Shown here piece after piece: positions 1 to 7,447 of a stretch of DNA of 8,536 nucleotides. Position numbers and translations under genes: made by a program. The first letter of the stretch is position 1. Every line of letters starts with the position of its first letter. The notes below the pieces were generated by a model that saw only the letters and a program-made list of their open reading frames with translations, was not told the DNA's origin and did no database searches. The DNA comes from an uncultured Odoribacter sp. GTDB lineage: Bacteria > Bacteroidota > Bacteroidia > Bacteroidales > Marinifilaceae. Location: assembly GCA_905204385.1 (NCBI GenBank), contig CAJKZL010000108.1, positions 1 through 8,536 on the forward strand, given 5' to 3'.

Positions 1-1
1 C

Positions 2-112
2 GCCCGGATCATGAGCCTTACCAGCCCCAACAGCAAGATGAGCAAGTCCGATAAGGACCAGAACGGCTGCGTGTATATGCTGGAAAAGCCGGAGGATATC
101 CTGCGGAAGTTC
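2..112 (+). CDS. trpS: Tryptophanyl-tRNA synthetase fragment (KMSKS region), both ends missing
   Basis: The frame starting at base 2 reads ARIMSLTSPNSKMSKSDKDQ and continues to about EDILRKF. The ARIMSL segment followed closely by KMSKSD (KMSKS codons at 35-49) is the class I synthetase ATP-binding loop as found in bacterial TrpS, which charges tRNA-Trp in the cytoplasm. The wording (ARIMSL, then KMSKSD and a short Tyr-Met-Leu segment) recalls Firmicutes TrpS more than the Bacteroidota form I remember. The 5' part lies outside the window. On the 3' side the expected continuation (a KRAVTDS-like motif, then about 100 more residues) is absent, so the gene is truncated here. The first 60 bases are about 57% GC and serine is written mostly AGC, unlike the genes to the right. 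The exact end is uncertain, between about 95 and 118. I am fairly sure of the family and less sure of the donor lineage. Confidence 0.72.
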
Positions 113-175
113 GAAAAATCCGGTGATCTGCATTTCGAGCTGAAGGGGAAGACTTTGACCGTTTATGGAAAATAA
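95..175 (+). CDS. C-terminal tail resembling a FecR-family anti-sigma factor
   Basis: This is the last part of the same open frame, reading DILRKFEKSGDLHFELKGKT and ending with LTVYGK and a TAA at 173-175. It does not continue the TrpS fold. The pattern (Ile-Leu-x-Lys-x-Glu, then Asp-Leu-x-Phe-x-Leu-x-Gly-Lys-x-Leu-x-Val near the end) resembles the terminal DUF4974-type segment of Bacteroidota FecR proteins. FecR is an inner-membrane anti-sigma factor whose periplasmic C-terminus receives a signal from the STN domain of an outer-membrane transporter. The position supports this: the next gene is a SusC with an STN domain, and sigma/FecR genes are the usual upstream neighbours of that type. Only about 26 codons are present, so the call rests on context and a weak motif. 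If the join to trpS is artificial, the rest of fecR lies elsewhere in the genome or assembly. Confidence 0.45.
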   Translation, partial: DILRKFEKSGDLHFELKGKTLTVYGK

Positions 176-178
176 AGA

Positions 179-201
179 AACGGGATCTGATCCATCCCGT
201 T
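179..201 (+). other. Hairpin after the fecR-like tail
   Basis: A perfect 8 bp inverted repeat, AACGGGAT (179-186) and ATCCCGTT (194-201), encloses a 7 nt loop. It begins 4 nt after the TAA stop. It is not directly followed by a T-tract, so alone it is a poor intrinsic terminator. It may stabilise the 3' end of the upstream message or work together with the next hairpin. Confidence 0.55.
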
Positions 202-208
202 CCCGATA

Positions 209-240
209 GCAATCGTGGTGAAACGATTGTGCTTTTGTTT
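209..240 (+). terminator. Likely intrinsic terminator upstream of the susC-type gene
   Basis: GCAATCGT (209-216) pairs with ACGATTGT (223-230), with a G-T pair at the base and a 6 nt loop GGTGAA. The stem is followed by GCTTTTGTTT, a T-rich run. This fits a Rho-independent terminator that separates the upstream regulatory gene from the uptake operon. The stem is short and only moderately GC-rich, so an attenuator role is also possible. Confidence 0.5.
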
Positions 241-260
241 CATTTAAACTATACAAATTT

Positions 261-3200
261 ATGAAAGAAAATTGGATTTTAGAGCCTCTGGGCAGGCAAA
301 AGTATGTCGAACGATGTTTTTTAGGTATGCGGCTAACTATGTATTTATTGTTGCTCGGGACCTTGCATGTGGCAGCGAACACCTATTCCCAAAATTCCGG
401 CATCTCTCTGAATATGCATCACGTATCCCTGAGAGAAGTGGTGGAGGAATTGCAGAAAGTGACCGATTACACGTTTTTGTACAAGAATGATCTTTTGGAA
501 ACGGGAGATCGTTTGAATGTGAACGTGAAAGACCGGGAAATCCGGGATGTCCTGAATGAGATTTTGTCCCCCCGCGGACTGGCCTTCGAGATCGATGACA
601 AAGTTGTAATTATTCGTCGGCAAAATTCCGTCCGGCAACAGGTGGAAGGAATCCGGATACAGGGAAAGGTGGTGGATGAAAAACAAATTTCCTTGCCGGG
701 AGTTACGGTATTGGTCAAAGGGACCGATTTAGGGATGACTACGGATGAGCAGGGTAATTTCCGGCTTTATCTCCCTGAAAGTAGTCGGGAGGTGGTGTTG
801 GTTTTCTCTTTTGTCGGTATGAAGAAAAAGGAAGTGAGCTGGAAGGGAGAAACCGAATTGAAGGTGGTTATGACGGTGGAGGCTGCTGAGATGGAGGAGG
901 TGGTAGTGACCGGTATCTTTGAACGGAAAAAAGAAAGTTTTACCGGTAGTGCCAGCACGTTTAAAGGCGAACAACTGAAGATGGTCAGTAATCAGAATAT
1001 TTTGTCGGGATTGCGTTCCCTCGATCCCGCTTTTGCTATTATCGAGAATAATCAATACGGCTCCGATCCGAATCGTCTGCCGGATATCGAGATACGTGGA
1101 AAGAGCAGTATCGTAGGGTTTAAAGAGACTTTCGGGGAAGATCCCAATCAACCGTTGTTTATCCTGGACGGCTTCGAGACTACTTTGCAAACCGTCATGG
1201 ATCTGAGTATGGACCGGGTGGCTTCGCTGACGATATTGAAAGATGCTGCCTCTACCGCTATATATGGGGCGAAAGCAGCCAACGGAGTCATTGTTATTGA
1301 AACCAAAACCCCGGAAAAAGGGAAATTGCGGTTGAGTTATAATGGAAATTTCGATGTGACGATGGCCGATCTGTCGGACTATAACCTGATGAATGCCAGA
1401 GAAAAACTCGAATTTGAAAAGTTGGCTCGGAAAAATGAATATACGAATTCTATTACAGCGGAGAAAGATAAAGAGTACCGTTATGCCAGGATACAGGCAG
1501 AAATAGAACGAGGCGTCGATACCTATTGGTTGTCAGAGCCGTTAAGAGTGGGAATTAATCACCGGCATAACATATATGCTGAAGGTGGAGACGGACAAAT
1601 GAGATACTGACTTGGCCTGAGCTATAATAATACTCAGGGGGTGATGAAGGGTTCCGGTAAAGAAATTGTCAGCGGGAATATCGATCTGTTGTATCGGGTA
1701 AAAAACCTGATTTTTTCGAATAAGTTCTCTATGGACTACCGGACAAATGAAAACCCTGCTGTCGTTTTCTCCGAATATGCGGCTGCCAATCCTTATTATC
1801 GTAAAAGGAATGAGAACGGTGAAGTTGAGAAATGGCTGGAAAACACCAAATATTCGCCGACAACCGGGTATGAAATCATAGGAGAGACCCCTATCGGCAA
1901 TCCGTTGTACAACGCGGCTTTGAATAATTTTGACCGGGGAAAAAGTACGCTGTTCCGGAATAATTTTATCATAGAATGGAGTATTTATAGCAATCTGAAA
2001 CTACGGGGCAGGATCGGTATCACCAAAACCAATTCAGAATCGGAGACCTTTTTATCCCCGGAGCATACGGAGTTCGAAGAGACAAACAAATTGGAGAAAG
2101 GATCTTACCGGAATACGCACATGGATGATTTCTCGTACGAGTCGGATTTTACCGTTCGCTATGGGTGTTTGCTAAAGGAAGTACATCAGTTGAATGTGGT
2201 TGGAGGAACTTATATTTATGCACAGGAAGGAAACCGGAAAGGCTTCAGTGCTGTCGGTTTTCCTGTGGGAAATTACGTTACTCCCTCTTTTGCCAATGCT
2301 TATACGCCTAATTCTAAACCTACTTATGCGGGTTCGGTGCGGAGGTCCGCCAGTTTTTACCTCAATGGAGGATATGCTTACAATAATCGTTATTTGCTGG
2401 ATTTTAACATCCGCTCCGACGGATCGTCCGTGTTCGGTAGTAACAAACGGTATACAACGACCTGGGCCGTCGGTTTGGCATGGAATCTCTACAACGAGAA
2501 ATTTATGGCCAGGGCTTCCCAGGTGATCGATATGCTTCGTTTCAGAGCCTCCGTCGGAAATCCCGGGAACCAGAATTTCGGTTCTTTCCAGACCTTTACC
2601 ACCTATCGGTGCGACAATTGGCTGATGAACGGCTTCGGGACCGGAGTGATTATCGAAGGGTATGGAAATCCGGATTTGAAATGGCAAAAGACACTGGATT
2701 AAAATGTGGGATTGGACCTTTCTATGTTCGGCAACCGTTTCCATGTCACCCTCGATTTATATCACAAGAACACCGATCCTCTGTTGGCAGTGATCGGGAT
2801 CCCATCTTCTGTAGGGACTTCCCAGATGCTGACCAATATCGGCCGGCAAGTGGAAAAAGGGATTAACGGAACAGTCAAATATTCTCCCCTCTATCGTCCT
2901 GAAGAACGTAAGAATTATACGATCAGTGTGAATTTCAGGACGAGTAAGGCGGAATATGCCCATATCGGGAATAAACTGGATCAGTTCAATACTGAAAATA
3001 AATCGACCCATAGTACCAGTCTGGCCCGTTATTACGATGGAGGCAGTCCGACAGCTTTATGGTCGGTTCGCTCGGCAGGAATCGATCCGGCGAGTGGGCA
3101 AGAAGTGTTTGTGAAGAAAGATGGAACCTATACTTTTCAGTATGATTATGATGATGAGGTGGTGGTGGGTAATTCGCGTCCTAAGGTTGAAGGCGTCATC

Positions 3201-3638
3201 GGAAATACCTTTTATTACAAAGGATTTTCATGCAGCCTGCAATTGCGTTATAGCCTGGGCGGCGATGTGTTTAACGATGCTTTGTACAGTAAGGTGGAGA
3301 ATATCTCTTCCGAAGGGTTGAAGACCAATCAGGACAAACGGGCGTTATCACAACGTTGGATAAATCCCGGGGATATCGCCAAATATAAAGACATCTCCCT
3401 GACCGAATATACACCTATCTCTTCCCGTTTTGTGCAAAAAAATAATTACCTCTCTATCGAATCGGTACGCCTGGGGTATGAGTTCGAGTCGAAATTGGTT
3501 CAGCGGATCGGGATGTCGCAATTGTCATTGAATGCCTATATGAACGATATTGCCCGTTTCTCATCGATAAAAAGTGAAAGAGGAATCGACTATCCTTTTG
3601 CCCGCACTTTATCGATTTCAGTATCGACGACTTTTTAA
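261..3638 (+). pseudogene. SusC/RagA TonB-linked outer-membrane transporter with STN domain, interrupted by two in-frame stops
   Basis: Intact, this would be a TonB-dependent channel importing substrate handed over by SusD. Read in one frame it spans 1125 codons, normal for an STN-bearing SusC. In order: a long n-region and signal peptide (hydrophobic core about residues 25-39; Met23 is an alternative start); an STN domain (about 47-119) that usually signals to FecR; a carboxypeptidase-regulatory-like beta-sandwich (about 131-206); a TonB-box-like EEVVVTG (212-218); the plug, carrying the SusC hallmark LKDAASTAIYGAKAANGVIV (326-345); then the barrel, ending in a terminal Phe as expected for outer-membrane insertion. 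TGA at 1608-1610 (codon 450) falls in MRY-stop-LGLSYNN, and TAA at 2700-2702 (codon 814) in QKTLD-stop-NVGLDLSMFGN. Homology continues in the same frame after both, so these are substitutions, not indels. The first product would be plug plus the first part of the barrel, surely non-functional. Sequencing error is the alternative to real decay. Family certain. Confidence 0.93.
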
Positions 3639-3672
3639 CCGGATTGTTGTGTAACAAATTGAAAATAAAGCT

Positions 3673-5135
3673 ATGAAATATAAGAGTATAATCATTTCCC
3701 TGGCCTTGATATTCACTTTGGGATGTTATTCATGTGATAATTGGCTGGATGTGAAACCGGACGATAAAGTCTCGGAGAAAGAAGTTTTCAGTAGTGTCGA
3801 AGGTTTCCGGAATGCTTTGAATGCAATCTATATCGAAATGAATGCTACTGATCTCTATGGCAAAAGCCTGGGATCGGAACTAGTCGAAGTGATGGGACAA
3901 CGTTATAATGTAAATACAGAATGGACTGAGATGACCTCGGTGATGGAATTCAATTACAAGAGCAGTTCGGTGATCCGTCGTTTCGAGGGCGTTTGGACTT
4001 CCGCTTATGCCTTGATCAGTAATATCAATCATATCCTGAAGAATTGCGAAGAACGACGGGAAGTGCTGGCGGGTGACAATTACAGCCTCATCAAGGGGGA
4101 GGCTTTGGCATTGCGTGCTTATTTGCATTTTGACTTGTTCCGTTTGTTCGGTCCGGTATACACTAGTGATAGCACAGCGGTTTCCCTCCCTTTTTATCCT
4201 GAATTTTCATTTACGGCCAATGAGTTATTACCGGCCAATGAATTTTTACAGTTGGTAGCAGCCGATTTAGAGACAGCCGGTAAATTGCTCGGGATAGATC
4301 CGATTATCCAGGACGGCCCATCCTGGAGCGAAGATCTGTATGATCAGAACCGGAATCGGGTGTCGCGTATGAATTATTATGCCGTTCAATTACTACGGGC
4401 CAGGGTGGAATTGTATGCCGGACATAAAAAACAGGCTTTGGCTGCGGCCTTGAAGGTGATTGGGATACAGAAAGATTATTTTCCGTTTACTTCGGCAGCA
4501 GATGTTTCGGCGGGTACCGATAATCCGGACCGTTTGTTTTCTTCAGAATTGGTGTTTGCACTGGAGAATCCCCAACGGGCGACCATTTACAATTCGCTGT
4601 TTAATCCCGAGAATGTAAAATTGGAAAATCTGTTGTTGATCCGGCAGAATAAACTGGACGATCTTTTTGCCGAGGACCGGGATTATCGTTACAAAGCCTG
4701 GTTTCCGCAGGAAAAGACGGTTGGAGGAGTTTCTTGCCGTGTATTTCATAAATTGGCGGATTGGCCAATGCAAATCTGAAATTCAATACCCTTATTCCGA
4801 TGCTCAGAGTGAGCGAAGCTTATTATATCGCAGCCGAATCTGAGGAAAATCCTGCTGATGGGTTGGCATACCTGAACTTGGTTTTGAATAACAGGGGATT
4901 GGAAAGTGAGCAGGAAGAAGAGTTATTGCAAGACTACTTAACTCTGGAGTACCGGCGCGAATTTTTCGGAGAAGGGCAACTTTTCTTTTATTACAAACGC
5001 TTGAATGAAGAATGGATTCCGGATGCTGTGTCAGATTGGGATGACGAGGTGTGGATGTCGAAGGAGGAATATGTGGTGCCTCTTCCCGAGAGTGAAATAA
5101 AATACAGAGATATGACTAATAAAGATAAAGAATAA
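3673..5135 (+). pseudogene. SusD/RagB surface lipoprotein, interrupted by a frameshift
   Basis: SusD proteins are alpha-helical TPR-like surface lipoproteins that lid the SusC channel and bind the substrate. The start at 3673 follows the susC stop by 34 nt and gives a lipoprotein signal peptide with Cys at 18 and 21; C21, just before DNWLDVKP, matches the usual SusD mature end. Family motifs are GEALALRAYLHFDLFRLFG (142-160) and, near the C-terminus, EYRREFFGEGQLFFYYKR (4947-5000). The first frame runs through KLAD (Asp codon 4759-4761), then out of register to a stop at 4777-4779. The family sequence resumes in another frame at ANANLKFNTLIPMLRVSEAY from 4764. Restoring one base at 4762-4763 gives a 487-residue protein, a normal SusD length, so a one-base deletion is the simplest reading. 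No slippery run or downstream structure that would suggest programmed frameshifting is obvious. Either real decay or a consensus error. Confidence 0.92.
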
Positions 5136-5935
5136 TGAAGATGATAAATAAAATTTATGGTTTAAGCCTGGCGATTTTCTTACTGTTTTGTACAAGCTGT
5201 GAGAAAGAGATGATTACCTACGACGGGGATAGTGCGGTTTATTTCCCGCTTGTCTCCCAGACGATGGGACGTATCGGTTTTTCTTTTGCCGAATACCATA
5301 GCGATACTTTATCGGTAGTTTATCATTTTGATATCAAGTCCTTAGGGAAAGTAAAGGATTATGACCGGACGGTATCTCTCGAAATCGTTGAAAATGATAC
5401 TTTACCCGCACGGGCAGGTGTCGATTATGAAGTGTTGACCCCCCGGCCGGTTATTCCCAAAGGCGAGGTATCGACATCGGTGAGTGTCCGTTTTTTCAGG
5501 ACCAAAGAATTATTGGATCGGTCTAAAGTGATCGAATTCCGGTTGATGGAAAATGAAGATTTTGATTTACGGATACCCTTGTATTATGATGTGAGTTATA
5601 CCAGCCTGATTTTTGTGCTGAGTGAAAAGATCTATCAACCTTGGTGGTGGAGGAACTATGGGAAAGACCGTTTCGGGAGATGGACGAAAACGAAAGGAAA
5701 TTTGATTTGCGATAAACTCAATATTCCGCGGGCAGATTGGGACGATATGTCCGGAAAGGTCAACCAGGCTTACCTGACTTTTGCTTGTATCTGGATGTAT
5801 GATTACCTCGAAAAAGAGAAAAAAGCCGGGCGTCCTGTATACGATGAACCGTTGAAGGAAGGAGAAGAACCGCCTTTGATGGAATGGGCCCTATGGCTAA
5901 TCCTCAATGATGAACGATTAAACAGAAAATTATGA
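5135..5935 (+). CDS. DUF4843-like lipoprotein
   Basis: A 266-residue lipoprotein: hydrophobic stretch at residues 9-21, lipobox ending in Cys22, then EKEMITYDGDSAVYF. The Cys, short acidic stretch, 'YDG..AVYF' opening and position directly after susD are what I recognise as the DUF4843 family, an accessory protein of SusC/SusD operons with no established activity. Residues about 60-165 look like all-beta sandwich. The last third is rich in Trp and Tyr, including three consecutive Trp at 170-172 (5642-5650), which could suit ligand stacking. Acidic residues right after the lipid-bearing Cys (CEKE) resemble the Bacteroidota lipoprotein export signal, so surface exposure is inferred. Its ATG shares one base with the susD TAA (TAATG), implying translational coupling; a second ATG at 5141 is possible. 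The frame is intact although the two genes before it are broken. Family call from memory of the pattern. Confidence 0.75.
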   Translation: MKMINKIYGLSLAIFLLFCTSCEKEMITYDGDSAVYFPLVSQTMGRIGFSFAEYHSDTLSVVYHFDIKSLGKVKDYDRTVSLEIVENDTLPARAGVDYEVLTPRPVIPKGEVSTSVSVRFFRTKELLDRSKVIEFRLMENEDFDLRIPLYYDVSYTSLIFVLSEKIYQPWWWRNYGKDRFGRWTKTKGNLICDKLNIPRADWDDMSGKVNQAYLTFACIWMYDYLEKEKKAGRPVYDEPLKEGEEPPLMEWALWLILNDERLNRKL

Positions 5936-7443
5936 AAACAGTATATAGATTTTTATTAGCTGCTCTCCTGGCGATGGCTACCACTTCGTGTTTGTACGAA
6001 GACAAAGGAAATTATGATTATCATCCCATTAACGATATTATGATCGGGGGAATCACTTCCGGTCAGGAATATCATGTCGTTAGTTTTGTCGATACGTTAC
6101 GGATCGAACCTCAGGTTGCTTGTAGCGAATCCACGAATGAGAATACATTGGAATACCGATGGAGCATTTTGATTACAGAAGGAGATCAGTATGAACGAGT
6201 GATCGGTAAAGAAAAAAATCTGGAATGGCCGGCTGATTTAAAAGCCGGAAAATATACCGGTCTGTTTACGGTGTACGATAAAGTAACTGATTTAAGCTGG
6301 ATACAATCGTTTAAAATAGTAGCTACAACAGTAACCTCCGAAGGTTATCTGGTTTTGTGCAAACAGGAAAACCGTCCCCGTATGGATATTATCCATACAG
6401 TCGATCAGGACCGGGAAATGGTGGGGAGAGATATTTTTGACGGTGGCGACCGGGTGGGCGAACCGGTTGGATTCGATTATACCAGTGGGCTGTGGGGAGC
6501 CGTCATTTTGCATACCACCAAAGGTTCTTGGTCTTTGAATACGAAGGAGCTGACTATCGGCGAAGAATCCGATCTCAAATATGAGTTCGGTATGCCACCG
6601 GCATCGGTCGATGCCCGGAAAGTAGAAATAACCACACTTCGGAACGATAATGTTTATGTTTTGATCGATGCAGCAGGGGATATGTATGTGAAGCGGGAAC
6701 GTCAGGAATTATATGCTCTCCCTGTGAATCACCTGAAAGGAGAAGATACTTATTTCGAAATGGCTCCCTGGGTAGGGGTGCGTAAAGGAAAAGGTATAGC
6801 TCAAAGAGACCAGAGTATTATGTTGTTCGACAATACGAACAAACGCTTCATGGAAATTCCCGGAGGAGCATTTCTGCCCCGGGTGATGCAATACGAGAAT
6901 ACCGATTTGTGGCCCTCTGCTAAAGTGGATAAAGAAATTATCCATATGGAAAGTAATATGAATTACACCTTTGCTTTAATGAAAGATGCTGACGGGAAAG
7001 TGTGGATGTACGGCGTTGAATTGAATGGAGATAGTAAAAATGTACAAAAATACCTGGTGGAGGTGAAAGGTTCCGGAATCGGAAAAGCCACTGCTTTTGC
7101 TTTTCATTCTTTGTATCCTTATCTGTTTTATGCTGTAGGAGGGGAGGTTTACCGTTTCGATTATTCGATGCAGACTCCTGCCGAAAAAGTGCTTTCCTAT
7201 CCTGATGCTACTGTCGTAAAACTCCACTTCCCGATTTATTTGGGATGGATCGCTTATGCCGATTGGCAGAAAGAACGGCAATACAATCTGGTGGTCGGAT
7301 ACAATAATACCAAAAAGCCCGAGTCTACCTGTGGTACAGTCGGTATCTATAAAGTACCTGCTTTGAGGGGAGATCTGACTCTTCACAAAGAATATACCGA
7401 TTTGGGATATATTGTGGATTTGGCTTATAAAGAAAATAATTAG
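5932..7443 (+). CDS. PKD-like family lipoprotein (PF16407-type)
   Basis: A 503-residue protein with a lipoprotein signal (hydrophobic residues 6-18, lipobox ending at Cys20) followed by LYEDKGNYDYHPINDIMIGG. The 'C..DKGNYDY..IN' opening is characteristic of the PKD-like proteins that follow susC, susD and DUF4843 genes in Bacteroidota. Residues about 30-115 look like a PKD/Ig-type beta domain (for example LEYRWSILI and KAGKYTGLFTVYDKV); the rest has repeated beta segments with aromatic and glycine turns, perhaps propeller-like. Acidic residues at +3 and +4 after the Cys (CLYED) again fit surface export. The presumed role is substrate capture beside SusD; no catalytic motif is visible. The ATG overlaps the previous gene's TGA by 4 bp (ATGA), so coupled translation is likely. 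Length is typical and the frame undamaged. The ligand is unknown. Confidence 0.78.
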   Translation: MKTVYRFLLAALLAMATTSCLYEDKGNYDYHPINDIMIGGITSGQEYHVVSFVDTLRIEPQVACSESTNENTLEYRWSILITEGDQYERVIGKEKNLEWPADLKAGKYTGLFTVYDKVTDLSWIQSFKIVATTVTSEGYLVLCKQENRPRMDIIHTVDQDREMVGRDIFDGGDRVGEPVGFDYTSGLWGAVILHTTKGSWSLNTKELTIGEESDLKYEFGMPPASVDARKVEITTLRNDNVYVLIDAAGDMYVKRERQELYALPVNHLKGEDTYFEMAPWVGVRKGKGIAQRDQSIMLFDNTNKRFMEIPGGAFLPRVMQYENTDLWPSAKVDKEIIHMESNMNYTFALMKDADGKVWMYGVELNGDSKNVQKYLVEVKGSGIGKATAFAFHSLYPYLFYAVGGEVYRFDYSMQTPAEKVLSYPDATVVKLHFPIYLGWIAYADWQKERQYNLVVGYNNTKKPESTCGTVGIYKVPALRGDLTLHKEYTDLGYIVDLAYKENN

Positions 7444-7447
7444 CGGG

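Noticed and set aside
231..260. Bacteroidota housekeeping promoter (TTTG and TAnnTTTG) upstream of susC
   Set aside because: A TTTG occurs at 234-237, but no TAnnTTTG follows at the right distance; TATACAAA at 250-257 does not match. An ECF promoter cannot be recognised without its consensus.
1608..2702. Reassigned stop codons or selenocysteine at the susC stops
   Set aside because: The two interruptions use different codons (TGA and TAA), while TAA, TGA and TAG all end neighbouring genes normally here (5133-5135, 5933-5935, 7441-7443). No SECIS-like element is evident, and the predicted residues are not cysteine positions.
1641..3638. Two separate genes starting at GTG codons 1641 and 2706
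   Set aside because: Both are in the same frame as the upstream SusC and continue its barrel domain without a signal peptide. They are the remainder of one gene.
4762..4780. Programmed frameshift in susD
   Set aside because: There is no slippery heptamer or obvious stimulatory structure, and SusD proteins are normally made from one frame.
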